From NCBI GenBank assembly GCA_900708905.1, contig CAADRB010000015.1:1198040-1262039 (forward strand): DNA of 64,000 bases, given 5' to 3'. Below are positions 25,001-38,400 of this stretch, in pieces (position 1 is the first letter of the stretch; the number at the start of each line of letters is the position of its first letter). The stretch comes from Hymenolepis diminuta (Eukaryota > Platyhelminthes > Cestoda > Cyclophyllidea > Hymenolepididae). The notes under the pieces were generated by a model. The model saw nothing but the letters and a program-made list of their open reading frames with translations. It made no database searches and was not told where the DNA came from. The translations under genes were made by a program, and so were the position numbers.

Positions 25001-26846
25001 CTGTTGATGATCAAAGAAATTTCAAAAATTGTCCTTCATTTCTTGATCCAGTATGCCATGTTTTCTTTCAACTGGGACAAAATATTATTATTTTGCATGG
25101 ATTAGCAAAAAGGTTCAAATTCATTATTTACTAAATAAAATAATTTAATTATATGAAAAGTACAATTCATTATGATGTCATTCATTCATTATTCAAACAA
25201 AACAAAAGTACAACTTTTGTAACCCCGGTTTCCGGTACTCGAAGTTCCCGAATATTCAATGTACAAATTTTGGACATCGATGTTGACTTTATTATTTGCT
25301 TAAATTAATAAAGCAAATACCGCATTTCCGACGCCTCGCATATGACTGGAATATCAAAGAGCCGTGATTTGTCGTTTATAGGGTAAAGTCGAGTATTTAT
25401 TATTCTTTGTGCACTTACCAGGGTACCAATCAAAAATCCTCTTTCGTCCCAAGATAAGTGACTTAAAATAATCCTATTCAATAAATGGATGATATTTATC
25501 TTGTTCGTCTGAAGGGGAAAAAAATCAATGGGTGATAAAAATTTTTATATTTTGATGTATTATATTGCTTGAAGTTAATGTTGGTGTTCAAAAAGGACTG
25601 TTTCCTTCTTCAAAGATCTCATGTGGAAACTTAGTTAAGAACATATACTAAAGAATAAGTCCTCGTGTAGACCTCCGATGTTAATGACCCCTCATAAATG
25701 AATTGAGATACAAAGGTCGTATCAAGTGCATAGCGTTTAATATTGCATTTACAGAGGAATAAGAAGTGAATTATGATATGTGGAAATTTTTATCTTTAAA
25801 CTAATTCAGATTGTGTTTGAAGCCATTTTATTTATAAGGTCTTCATAGCTTGAACATTTTGAATATTACATTCAGTTAAATCTCCGCTATAAACCGTCTG
25901 TTTGGGAGAGGCAGATATTGTTTCCTAAGAATAATTGCTTGCACTTTTGTAACCCCGGGTTTCACAAACCCATTTACTTTCATCAGATAGTAGGAGAAGG
26001 AACACGCTCCAGTTTACCTATTTCAAAAGATTGGATATGGTGGCGCCACTCCCTTTATTAGATTTTCAGGGGTATTCTTTGGCTTAATCTATGATGTACA
26101 ACTGGTACAATTTGCTTCTTGCTGACGTAGAAATTAGCAGAATGATAAGAGCTTATACAAATCTGAGAGATCACCAGTAGATTGATCACCATGTAGTCAT
26201 AGCTGATCCCTGATGCATATCAGTTCAGATATTAGTAAAGTTCCTTATATCCTCCGACAACTGTTTTTAGATTATTTTGCATTCTTCACTCCAGGATTGC
26301 GCAATTTAAACTATTTCAACTTGGGTGCTTTTTCGCGGTTAAAATTTGCTAAAGTGCTGCACTACATAAAAAAATAATAAAATTCATTGTAATAAAAACG
26401 TTATTCTTATCCATTTACCTTTAATTGAATGATCACTTTAATCCCACTGTCCTACGATAAAATACATGATATATACACTCATATGCAACTATAACAGTAC
26501 ATAATTTTGAAAAAAATTCAGAAAAACATCGTTATAAACCTTCTCTTCGGAACCTCCTAATGTACAAATATACCATTTGGACTGGAAATAGGACATGTTG
26601 TAAGCGTAATCTGCTGAATAAAGTCAAATTAAATCATAATTTTAGGATCCATTTTTTTACACAATCAAAAGTCAAATTTTGTCAAAATGCCCCAAGGAAA
26701 AATTTGTACATTAGGAACCGGATTGCGGTAAGAACAACATGGGTATGATGAAATGCACCCGCAAATATTTCGCAATGGTTAGAGCACATGATATCAATCG
26801 AAATTTTGTAACATTAGTATTTTTTGATAAAAAAACAAATACTCTG

Positions 26847-26863
26847 TTTCTTTCTTTCTTTCT
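26847..26863. repeat. (TTTC)n microsatellite
   Basis: About four TTTC units in a pyrimidine-rich patch, in the DNA left of the GOGAT gene. No other significance seen. Confidence 0.5.
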
Positions 26864-27235
26864 CTGTATTAACTAATAATCGCTTATTTGATGTTATCAT
26901 TTCCAAAAATAAATGCCTATTGCAAAGAGAATTAGAAAGGGATTGAGCTAACATAGAAGCCCCTCTATGTTTGTTCAAATTTAAGGCAGTAATACCGGTA
27001 AAGTATAGCATTTTAATTATCAAGAAGAATGTTGAAAGGACAAAAATTCTTAAATCAGAACCATAAGAGCCTCATACAAATCAATAAAATTGGCACTTAA
27101 GTTCGAGAGTATATTACTAAAATAATCGGACTGGTCAGGTTATATTATTTTCCCCCATTTTAAGTAACTCCGCTCCGGTGTTCGTTTGGTTAAATAAAGT
27201 GTAATAAGGAAGATGAGAAATAATAAAACGATATG

Positions 27236-27350
27236 CGATGGTCAACATACACGTCTACAAAGGTGAAGGTCATGAGATCGATACTCATCGCTGCATATCT
27301 AGCTCAGTGATTAGCCAACTGAAATGGTAAATTCTTGTCAAGAGAGGTGA
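27236..27350 (+). repeat. SINE-like repeat copy with tRNA-like head
   Basis: Shares the order GGTCAACATACACGTCTACAAAGG, then GAGATCGATACTCATC (B-box-like), then CTCAGTGATTAGCCAACTG with the copies at 57025-57180 and 63835-64000. Divergence is considerable but the block order is kept. Confidence 0.45.
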
Positions 27351-28810
27351 GTGAAATCAACTTCAGGATACCTTATCTCTATCAAAGTCAGATACTGTTA
27401 AAATTTCCTTTAATGAGTTTTCACAAATAAAATTTGAGCAAATGCATGTAATAATCGAAAATATCCCTAATCAAATCTGTATGTGTAAAAAAACAAGTAG
27501 TAATTTGTACCAACTAACCCCCCACTTAAATTTGAAATTCGAATACGCTCCTTCGCCCAATAATGACAAGTTTGTACATTTCTAGACGCAGGCTTTCTTC
27601 AGTTATGAACTGGTTGGCCACAAAAATTGGCACGAATTGGATTCACTGATAATTAAATCGACCTTGAGTTCTAAATATGATCCCGTTTCAATAATGTATG
27701 CGATTGAAATACTTGATGCAAAAGGTTCTTTAACCTACCGTTAACCTAATGATATGGTTTAAAATTTAAATATATTTTTATTAGTTTTTTTTGTTAGATT
27801 TTCTGATAATTCTTTTATAAACACCTGGGTTTAAATTTCCCAAATTAACGTTTTAGTACGTGGCCTCGCTTACTTATGCGCAATGCCATGGTATATTGTG
27901 CGCCCGAGTACAATCGCGTGGCAGAACTGACCTTTTGTAAAACTCAAAGCCATCAACGCCTGTGATTTTAGAGAAAATATTTATTAAAATTAAGCTCAAG
28001 AGTGGATTATGATTGCAGACTGCCAAATTATGGGGTAAGGAACTATCGAAAATTTCCCTTTTTATAACATCTAAGTAAGCCAATATCAGCCCACGTATAA
28101 GCTTGTCACTATTGTCTACATTTGGGTAATGGAGTTAACTTTCTGCCTTATTGATTTTTCAAATCGAAAACTGATACTACATGCAAAATGCCTTAGAATA
28201 ACTTAATTTAGCATAGATTTAGCGTTAAAGTTGAAGCAGGTGTGAAAAAGTTTTCATTATTGATTTTTCATTGCCGCAATAAGGATGACTAATCAGACAA
28301 GTTAGTTGAAATCAGCCCCTAATTATAGCCATTTCCGCCAATTAATGCGATTTGATATAATGTCGAAAACAGTTCTAACCAGGTGAAGAAGTAATGTTCT
28401 TTTCGCAAAGACACTGATTTGTTATCACCACGATGGCTATGACAAAATAAACAGACCTATTAGGTCTACATAATCTCAAATCTGGTGTAAAATTCATTTT
28501 CTTACTCTAAATTCAAAAGATAGCGAGACCACAATGATTATTCCACGTGACGAAAAGGTGGTTTTATCAGACGTCAAAAATTTAGGACTTGTGAAAGTCA
28601 TGATGATTAGTTTAATCAAAAGCACATCACCATGCACCATTCAGTTAAATTTCAACAAAATGGAGACATTGACTTGTAGAGAACAAAAGTAAAATGCGCC
28701 TAATATTAGGGAAAGTGTACTATTTCTTTTCCTCTATTTAGATAAATTTTGTCCAATCGAAGTTTTTATTTTCGGTGAAAAATTATAAATAGTATCTCAC
28801 TACAGTTAAA

Positions 28811-28822
28811 GGGGGGGGGGGG
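28811..28822. repeat. 12-base G homopolymer
   Basis: Runs from AGTTAAA into GGATCAG, about 420 bases before the GOGAT start. A similar TTAAA followed by 12 Gs occurs on the minus strand at 54820-54831. Confidence 0.7.
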
Positions 28823-29116
28823 ATCAGAGCGTTCCAACCTAGTAGTAGTAATAGTAAAACACAGAACTCGCGTTTGGTATTGATACTTTGCCAACTAAGA
28901 AATCAGAATTGAGCAGTTAAGCAGTAAAATAATGATTAATCAAATTCCCAATCACAGGTAAAAACTTTGATCACACTTTTAATTAGGCATAAAACCCCTA
29001 ACACGTAAGTTAATTGTAGATGACAACGTAAAATCTCCTTGATATAAGATAATGAGAATGTTGAATAACCGGATATAATTAGGTTTTGTCGAAATTCTTG
29101 TTTTATGTTAATATGC

Positions 29117-29124
29117 TATAAATA
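29117..29124 (+). promoter_or_regulatory. TATA-like box upstream of the GOGAT gene
   Basis: TATAAATA, about 120 bases before the first in-frame ATG. If used, transcription would start near 29145-29155 and the first ATG met would be 29188, in a different frame from the protein (a 62-codon upstream frame that overlaps the start). TATA-like words are common in AT-rich DNA, so support is weak. Confidence 0.3.
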
Positions 29125-29179
29125 CATTTAACATCCAAAACATTCGTTGAGTCTTATCACCATTCTAATCTCACCTCTG

Positions 29180-29272
29180 ATTGGTCTATGAAACCTCGTT
29201 TTATCAATGATTGGTTTAATTGTAGTCCAATGAAAAGCAATGGCTTCATTGGGATGGCGCGGACTAGCCAAT
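29180..29272. promoter_or_regulatory. Cluster of CCAAT boxes (NF-Y-type) around the GOGAT start
   Basis: Inverted CCAAT (ATTGG) at 29180-29184 and 29210-29214, both in the context TGATTGGTY; direct CCAAT at 29227-29231 and at 29268-29272, the latter as AGCCAATCA. Three of these fit the NF-Y consensus RRCCAATSR. A further ATTGG at 29248-29252 does not fit well. NF-Y sites usually lie 60-100 bases upstream of the transcription start, so the cluster suggests a promoter here and raises doubt about the first ATG at 29240. Confidence 0.45.
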
Positions 29273-29488
29273 CAACCTTCAGTCAGACACAATATGAAAG
29301 CTCTAACGGTTACAGACGCACACATTTTCACGCGCCAGTTTACCGAGAGCACCGTATCCAATTTTTTCTCTGCTGACATGGTCAAAAAATTTACCCATTA
29401 TAAGAGTGGACTTTTTGACTCCCGCGTCGAGCACGATGCTTGTGGTGTGGGTTTTGTTGCCAACGTGCGTGGTGAAAGATCCACAATG
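29240..29488 (+). CDS. GLT1: GOGAT exon 1: propeptide and catalytic cysteine
   Basis: Encodes 83 residues and ends ATG|GTAAGC in phase 0. Cys68 in HDACGVGF is the N-terminal nucleophile of the glutaminase; family members are processed so that this cysteine becomes residue 1. The 67-residue leader is basic and hydroxylated near its start ([18 protein letters not shown]), which would suit mitochondrial import, but this is inference. Confidence 0.85.
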
Positions 29489-32400
29489 GTAAGCTTGAAT
29501 TATTCTCCGGCCTAAGATAAAACCTATCTATTTCAATTTAACTTTTAATTTCAATGCTGTACTTTGAAGTCTATCATGCTTTCCAAATTGATCATCTTTA
29601 CACTTTAACCGGATTTTCAATGACCTTCATGGGTTTTTTAGAGTGTTTTGGGAAGTTTATTTTCTGTGCTCTGTGCTTCCATGCTTTCTGGCAAAAATTG
29701 CACGTGGCAGACACACCCTGGCTAATCAATCGCGTAGCCATTCCAACATTGCCTGCCTCTGCTTAGTCATAGACCTGCAGCCTAACGGGCCACGAGTGTT
29801 TTCCTTCCCATTACTTTTGTAATTTATTCACTCCCTCTCTTTTGCCTCATGGCTTTTATTGTCCGTAACGAAACAGCTTTGATTTGTCTTTAATTAAATT
29901 TGTCCAATGTAGTTAGTAGAGTCTTAGATCAGAGAAGGGTCCCGATGACTTTGATAGTAAATCATATTAAGTAATGCTATTTGGATTGTATGGTATGACG
30001 AGATCGTGAACATCTTTTGATATTAAATCAAAATTTTTTAATTAATGATTTTGATATCTTTGCTTACGTAGTCAATCTTCAATTAGTTTGAAATTGTATA
30101 TAATACAGCTGAAGAAACGTATCATATCTCAGCTTCATGCTCTAATGCCGTTAGAATTTTTTAACGCTAATGGAAACCTGAGATAAGAAAGTCCGAGATA
30201 CGTTTTCCAGTCGCCCTATTTTAGTAAATTAAATCGAAATTTTTGTGGTTTGTGTACTTTATGCCTCTTTGCCCTAATGTAATTTAATTGAAATTTGGAT
30301 ACGCGTGTATAGAACCTATTTGAAATGCAAGGATGACATGTCGTCATTGTGTTAAACATTCTTATTGCTTTACGGGTCATAAACTTATTAACCTCTAGGG
30401 ATATTGTAGAGCGTGTACTGGACCATCTTGAATTCAAATCTTGAAATGGTGGCGGAGAGGTTAAACTTCTTGATTAGCACACATCTTGTGATTATTCCTA
30501 TTTCTTCATTCTAGCGTTTCTAAGAAATACGTAACAGCGATTCAGTAACTTATTAACATTTTGCAGAAGTTAGGATATATTCTTGTCGTTAACGTGGCTA
30601 AATTATAGACTGCGAAATTGAAACTCGTTCGTCCACATCCGGTTATCAGAGTGGTCGTCTTCAATAAAAGGGAGAAGGACACCATTTTCTTCTTTGAAAG
30701 GCTCTAGGATGCCTTTTTTCTGCCCAGAACAAATGTTGACAAAGTGAATTTGTTAAGCATTGCCATTATACGAGGTCAAAGGATTCATTGTTGTATAAAC
30801 ACATACTGAGCTTCTATCCCGTTATTGATTGCAGGTTATTGAGCAGGCGAACACGATGCTGAACCGCATGGAACATCGAGGCGCCTGCGGATGTGACGAT
30901 GAGACTGGTGATGGTGCTGGTGTCATGACGGGCATTCCTTACGAACTTTTTGAACAGTTCGCCGCGTAAGTTTTGAAATCTTGAGATTGGCATCATTTTG
31001 ATTGGAACTGTTAAATAGTTTTCTATATTAGAGATATTCTAGCTTATTTGTTTTGACCAAAATAGGCAGAAACTAGCGTTGCGTGATTAGGTTAGGGATT
31101 CTAATAGGTATTCCTCTTTTCAATTTGTATTGATGGTTATTGCGGTCAGAGGTTGCTGTATAACCCTACTGAAAGATCGTATTAGAGGAAAGTAAAAGTG
31201 TGCTAAGGGATCCGTAAAGTAAAATCTTTCACTCCCGCACGTTCGCTACCAATTTAAAGACTGTATTTAACAACATAGTAAATGTTCGGAGCTCAATATA
31301 TGGAAATAACTAACACTGTTTATGGTCGCTTGTATGGAGAGAATTTAATAAAATTTTGCTCAAGTTATGAGTTTTAATAAAGCCTCGTCCCTACTTATTG
31401 ATCTAATTAAGATAAGAGTATAAAAAAGAGATATATGTAATCTGTAAATGTATTATTTGTAGAAGTGATTAGATATTCCAATGCTAGGAATTAGACTACC
31501 ATGGTTCGAGACGTATATGCATGATAAGTTCAATTAGCGATTCGTTTTTATGAAGACTGATGAATGAAATGCTACTCTAAATGACGGCTTTCGCATTTAG
31601 GAGGTTTGCATATAGGTATATGTAAACGCTCACATACTCTACAAATCTATTTAAATTTTTTTAAAGGCTGGTAAAAGTATGCCTCTATTGCTCTTCAGGT
31701 TGTCACATCTATTCTATCATATCTTCACAGTGGTTAGTTGATTTGCTCGATCTTTATTATCATTCTTTAGCAAATTACGGGGTATCATGCAATCCCAGCT
31801 ATTCAAAGCATTATAGATCCATTCAAACCTTTACTAAAAAGGATTACTGTGCTATCCCTTCCCAAATTAAGTTTGAAAATTTACGCTTTCTGTCTCGTTC
31901 TAAACGGGATTCGGGTTAGCATATTTCTGAGCATTTCTTTTTCCTTTAATTCTGTCAAATTTTAGTGTATTTTCCATATGATGACCTCCTCATTGACACT
32001 ATGATTGATTATAATTTCTTTACAATTATAGTTTTACTTGAACTTTAATACCTGGATCTTTATTAAATAAATGGAACCATTATGTCGCAAATGTCCTCAC
32101 TTTCAGTGCTTATAATTTCGGCTCGTCCCCGGTTTGTATTACAAGCTTGTATTAAAATCAACTTTGGGAAAACGACTTTCGATTGTGGAGGTAAACAAAC
32201 ATTGGAGACATTCTCTTTGAAGATAATAGGATTCATTTTGCTATTTCCCGAGATTGAACACCTGATTTTTTATTCTTTTTAGTATATACTGAGCAAACTC
32301 TTGTTTATTTATACAAACTACAGCTAAATAACAGCACACAAAGAAGTAGCTAAATATTTATTTATCCATAAGCTTAGCAGTTATTTCACTTCCTCATTAA

Positions 32401-35400
32401 TTTCCTTCTAAACCTCTCGACTAACATACAATAGTGGAAATTAGGTCGAACGTAGGAGAAACGACACACACAATGTTCTATTTGCTACACTCTGTGGAAT
32501 TTTTGTGAGCATTTAACTTAATGGGCGAAAAGGTATTAAATTCAACCGATGAACTTTGGGGTGTTATTGAAACAATTCAATCAGTAAAGTGTTTTTTAAT
32601 TAGTATTCTCCCTATTTATATCTGCATAGCTTTAAAAATCCGCTAATCAAACGCATATGCAAGTCTCATTACATCATCAGTTTTAAGTTTATTTGATCAA
32701 CTGCCAAGTTTCAAATTGAAAGTACAAGTTGAACAAAAAGATGTATTTCTATTAAAATGAAATTCGTATTATAAGAAAGATTAGGGGAATTTAAATGCGA
32801 ATACCTCTCCCGAGTTTTAATAGTAATCATCATCCGTTTTTCGAAAGATTTTCTTGACTTATGTTCTGTTGAGGCTTAGTTTTGAGTGGAAAATCACCTG
32901 CATTTCCTAAAGAAATGTTTGCATTCAGATATATAAATTTCACACTAGTTTTAAGAAAGCGTACGTCTAGAACTGTACTCGATTATAAGGTGGATGCATG
33001 TATCACATCTTCATGGCTGTAGAGCAGTTGGTTGGTATAAGTTTAAATTTACAGGACAAATGTTTCTGGTGTTATAGAAAAGCCGGTTGTAAATTGCCAC
33101 CTTTGGGTGAGTTCGCAGTGGGTATGTTCTTTGTTCACGAAAAGGTGAAGGTTCAAGAAGTGATGAATCGCTTCTCCCAGTACGCCAAGGCCTGTGAAAT
33201 GCAAGTTCTATTCTGGCGTGTGGCAGACGTCAACAACTCCCAAATCGGCACTGTCGCCAGCTCAGCTGAACCTGTTACTCTTCAGGTTAGATTCCGTTTG
33301 ATTTTAAAACAGTGGAGATCAACATATTTTTTCTTAAATTCTACATCTCTTTTGTCTTGTTCTTTTTAGATTTTCGTTGTGAATAGTGGAAAGGAGGAGG
33401 ACTTTGTGAATATGAAATTCATCTGCAAGGTAGGCTATAAATGTAACTCAATTCGGTAAAAGCCATTCACTAATCGCTTCGCTGATTTCAAACTGCTACA
33501 TATCACAGCAGCAAGAATTGAGAGAAGAACCTAAAAATAGGAAACTAGGTAAAAGCTTTTAGCAGCTTTTTCTTACTCCCCATAAAATCGTGTCACTATT
33601 AAGTTTTCATTCTGGTGGAAAAGAGTAAACATCTGTTTAAGAGTTATAACGTACTTTTAAGGGGTGCAGAAATTTATGTTCTATCTTCTCGCCATTCCAG
33701 GTTTTCTTCCTTCGTAAATACGCCTCACACAAATTTGAAGAAGATGATATTGCTTACATTTGCAGTCTCTCTGCAAAAACTGTGGTTTACAAAGTGAGTT
33801 GAAGTTTTTATTAGAAGATAAGGGTAGGAAGTGCGGTAGATTACTAAATTAACTTTGTTTCAGGGCATGTTTACGAGCCGTCAACTCTGGGAATATTATC
33901 TAGATTTGCAGTCTCCAGACTTTAAGACGCACTTCGCTATTGTGCACAATCGTTTCTCCACTAATACATTCCCGTCGTGGTCTCGGGCCCATCCTCAGCG
34001 CATGATGGCTCACAATGGGGAAATTAATACCTTGAGAGTAAGTGTATAATTTGGGATTTCAGGACTTCTTCTGAACACGTTATAAATCCCTCTGTTTTTT
34101 TCAGGGTAACGTAAACTACGCTATTGCTCGTCAAGCGCTCATGGAGAGTACGCGGTTTGGGAAGCGACTTGAAGAACTTTTCCCCATCATTGAGAACGGA
34201 ATGTCGGATTCGGGATGCTTTGACAATCTCCTCGAGTTCCTGTGTTATTGTTCCACGCGTTCTTTGCCAGAAGTGGTCATTTCGATGATACCTGAGGCTT
34301 GGCAGGCAGATGAAGCTATGCCACCGCATAAACGCAACTTCTACATGTGGGCTGCCAGTCTGCTTGAACCGTGGGATGGTCCCGGTAGGTCATTAACTAC
34401 TTAAATAGTCTTCAACACCTCAAAGAAAGAACTAGAGATGCTTCATGTCTAACTATTCCTATAGCCGATTTAATTACTCTTCAGCAGATCTGCTCTAAAT
34501 AACCGCCAGGCCAGAGACAGGTATTTAGTCTTGGAAATTTAACTGAATAGTAGACAAACCAGTGTGCCTGACCTACCTTTTGGCTAGGTTGGGGCACGTT
34601 AACCCATTGAATGCTATTTGTGGGTAAGTGGAAGGGGAGTTAGCTTCAGATTCCTGTTTGATGTTTTATTCTTCGAGCCGCCTAGGTTCACATGTGTTCT
34701 TCAAATGGAAACCTAATTTTGAACAGGGGGTTATGTGACTCATTCTAACATACTACCTGGGATAATAGTAAAATATATACATGTGCTGTAAAATTGGGGA
34801 TTTTTCTGTAACTTTAGTTGCGATCAGTGTCTCTTTATCTTTGGGACATTCGTAAGTTGAGAATTCCAATGACTTTTTCAGTTGAGGCTTAGTTTGGAAG
34901 TTTGATGTTGGCTTTTGCGACAGAAGGGAGGTATTCATAGATATTTCAAGGATCTTTTCTAATTATTGTTGCGGCAGGAGAAAACACATATCTGAAAGTG
35001 CCCAAGTTTAAAAGGCTTGGTGGTGGTGCCACGCCCGCCTTCTTTGCTATATTTATTTATAGACTTTGTTACCTCGTATTATTGCTCTTCACTATTATTA
35101 AGCAAACTCAAATTTTGTTCTGAATTATGCCGAATGTTACTACCAATGGCTTATAACGAGGACGTTCATTATCAACGTGAAGTCAGATTAAAAACCAGTT
35201 CGTTTTATAAAGTTAGATTTTTATGCGACTTTAACACTATTTTTACTTTCATATATTCATTCAAGTTCCTGCAGGCTGCATTCCATTTTGCTCTCTGGGT
35301 TGTCCATCAATCAAAGTTAATTATTTGGTTAAGTAAGATTTTCAAAATTGTTATATGGCTCTTAATCTATTGTTTTAAATGAAGGAGTAGAGCTCATTTA

Positions 35401-38400
35401 TAAATCCTTCTTTCCTCATTCCTTGTACACATCTTGTCATCAAATTGTCTTATAATTATTATATTTTTTCCACCTTTTCAAACAAACTTTCCAAATACAA
35501 AATTTGGGGGCATTTCGCCCGCAAGTGGATTCACTGAAGCCAAAACGTTCACCAATTAATTATTTACACTACTACTGTCGTAGAAATTTTTACCCCTTTG
35601 GACCGACGTGTAAGCACCAACTCTGAGAAGGGAGTGAGTATAAAAGCATCCAAATGGCATGTGGTGCAAAAGAACACATAAATGTATATCCCTCTCTACA
35701 TTAATTAATTAAGGAAACTTAATGACCACTATGTAATTCCACTTGCATTCGGATCAACAGTAATATTTAGTTGACTAATTTGTAAAAACTGATAGGAGAT
35801 ATTAATGCAGGAAAAAAGGGATGATTTTCGGCCAGTTATTCACATTCCACTACCTTTCGCTTGTCTAGAAATGGCCAATGTATTCGGTCGCCGGCATTAC
35901 AAAATGTTTACCGATTAGTATTGAACTCATGAACTGTGAGTATTCACTTCAACTTCTAAATAAAAGTAAATCAATATTTTACTATGGCAACCAATATTCT
36001 TTAGGTATAGACTCTTGAATCATTTTGAAGTCATTTACTATTCGTAGAATATACTACATATGATCCGTTAATTATATATATTATAATTAAATATGATAAG
36101 ACGTATCAGACGATATGAATTCAATGGTTATTACATCTGATAAATGTATCGGAAAGCTTTACTTTAAAAAGGGTGGTTGAATAAGATAGCCATAATTTTT
36201 AAGGTCAGTATATATATTTTACTAATCGGGCAAGTAGAGACATGGCTTATTGTCGTAATTTGGAAAATGATAGGAAATCTTTTAATATTTTTCATTATCG
36301 TCGAATATTTGTAAATTTTTTGTCCATATCCTTTGAAATTAAACGTTTGTCTCCTCAGAAGTCCTTAATAGGTTAGAATCACATTTAAGGATTGAGCTTG
36401 ACTTTCTGGTATGTGATGGTCGTGCAAGACTTAAATGAATATGGTAAAATTCCAGTTACAATTATCCTTTTCTAGGACCCTTTTATTCTGCATTATATTC
36501 AGATTTAAATATTGTACAAAGGTTATCTCAGCGTGATTTACGTTATGATGCTATCTTGTGTTTCATATTATTTGCTAACACTTGTTTATTAATACCAATG
36601 TTAGTGAAAATATGTTAAATTGCTAGTTTGTGCTTACCTCAATTTTTATTCTACATCATTCGATTTTGTCTGTTGCAATAATTTTTCGAGATTAATATAT
36701 TTAAATAATCAAGCAAAACCTAAGGTGTTCATCAAGTAGAGCGATTCAGGAAAGCAGTTACTATTTTATTTGCAAATTATAGTTTGGTCAAAATTGCTGT
36801 TTAAAATGCTCGCACAGAAAGTAAGGAAAGGGCCTGTAGGCGCAGGTTTAATTACACTCATGCTGTGGACTAATCTAATGAGACAGTTAGAAAACAAGAA
36901 AATTCCTCAGATTTGCAAAAAATGGAATTTAAAAGATCGTGATCCTGTTATTAAATATACGGTTTTAATTAACATTTTACGCTTTCTGTCTTCAGCTTTG
37001 ATCATTTTTTCTGACGGTCGCTACATTGGTGCTATTTTGGACAGAAATGGACTTCGTCCGGCTCGTTACTACACAACCACGGATGGAATGATCTACATGT
37101 CCTCTGAGGTCGGTGTAATTGACCTACCAGATATTGTGGGTGTCAAGGCGAAGGGTCGACTCAAGCCAGGTCGTCTTCTTATTGTGGACACTGAGGCTGG
37201 AGAGCTACTCAACGATGAACAGCTGAAAGAGGAGATTGCTGGGCGTTATCCCATTGTTGAGTGGATCAAGGAAGGAGTAAGTTCTTACACTGTAATCAAA
37301 GGTCAATGAGCTTGCCCATTCATGAATCGCATCAAAGATACAAATCAGTTGAATTATGATGTATTTCTAGCAATTTGATTTTTTCTGCACCTTCAGTTGG
37401 TAATGATCAATCCTTAAAATCGATTTCATGAAAGGATTTTTGCCTTTATTAAATACTTTGCAAAGCAATTTTAAAGTTGATAAGATCATACGAAAGTTTA
37501 TATTTATTAATTTGTCAATTTCTTTAAAACTTGTTACAGCCCCTTTAGATAACGTGTTTCACTACTAGGTATCTAGAATCTTCAACTGCATGTCGTCTGA
37601 GGTATAGATTATTCTTGACGAATATAGGTAATGATAAAATCCTCTAGGATTGAAATTAGATCATGAATGACCTTACAATAATTTAAAAGGTATTCTTAAA
37701 TGGTTCCTCCTATTTATCATTTAGTAATAATCTCTTACTAGGAGTTTATTGTCTACGCTCACTGATCAATAAAGATGGGTTATTCTCAGCATATATTCGT
37801 TATGATAGAGTTCTTAAGGGAACAAATTAGGTTGCTATTGTCTTATTAATTGGTTAAGATGGATTTAATTTAAACGTTAGTCCCATCACTTAAACTTGGT
37901 GTCACTGTAATGTGACTGACTACATACATTTTTCAATGTTTGTGAATGGAGAATTATTGAGAAATTTAATTTAATTCAAGCGATTTTATTCTTTATCAAG
38001 GGTAAATACAAATTTAAGACGCTTGTTAGAAGTATTTAATAGGTTTAAATTTCAGTATCAACTAAAGGTCTAAAAGAGCGTTTGTGGTGGTTGAATACAC
38101 TTATAGGTTAATTGAAGTACTCTCTTTTATAATATTAGGCAAAAAATTAGGCAGAATTTCGTTTTCCCTTTACCTATCTTATGTGTTTTGTTTCAACATA
38201 TCAATTTTCACTAAGTTGGATTGCAGTTGAATGGTTTAAGTACAGTTCAAATTCCATAATTAGACCTCTGGGATTCCGAGGTAGTGTTCGATTCAGGGAT
38301 TTCCGTAGCCTATCAACCACTTTCTTAACATGATTAGTTAGTGATACCACCTTAGTAATTTCTTCGAGAAGATTTTATTCAAACAATATTCCATTTAAGA

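Larger units (their letters stand above)
10650..29100. other. 18 kb without a recognised gene, between the divergent REPS-like and GOGAT genes
   Basis: Holds two family-1 repeats, at least one SINE-like copy (27236-27350, possibly another near 13896), two hairpins, a pyrimidine-rich patch near 14590-14625, a (TTTC)n run at 26847-26863 and a 12-G run. The longest open frame, 103 codons at 24386-24697 on the minus strand, has no recognised motif. Missing 5' exons of the REPS-like gene, including its first EH domain, may be hidden here as short exons I could not identify. Confidence 0.5.

Noticed and set aside
31560..31590. Hammerhead ribozyme core (CTGATGA) as found in some flatworm SINEs
   Set aside because: The downstream GAAAC and flanking helices are missing, and it is not in a SINE-like copy.
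35017..35382. 121-codon plus-strand frame in GOGAT intron 7
   Set aside because: Residues are hydrophobic and low in charge, as expected of translated AT-rich intron; the family needs a direct EPWDGP to SDGRYIG join, which exons 7 and 8 give without it.
36770..36995. Upstream part of the open frame running into exon 8
   Set aside because: The frame is open across the acceptor, but the upstream 75 codons do not match glutamate synthase, and the TTCAG acceptor at 36995 gives the right phase.
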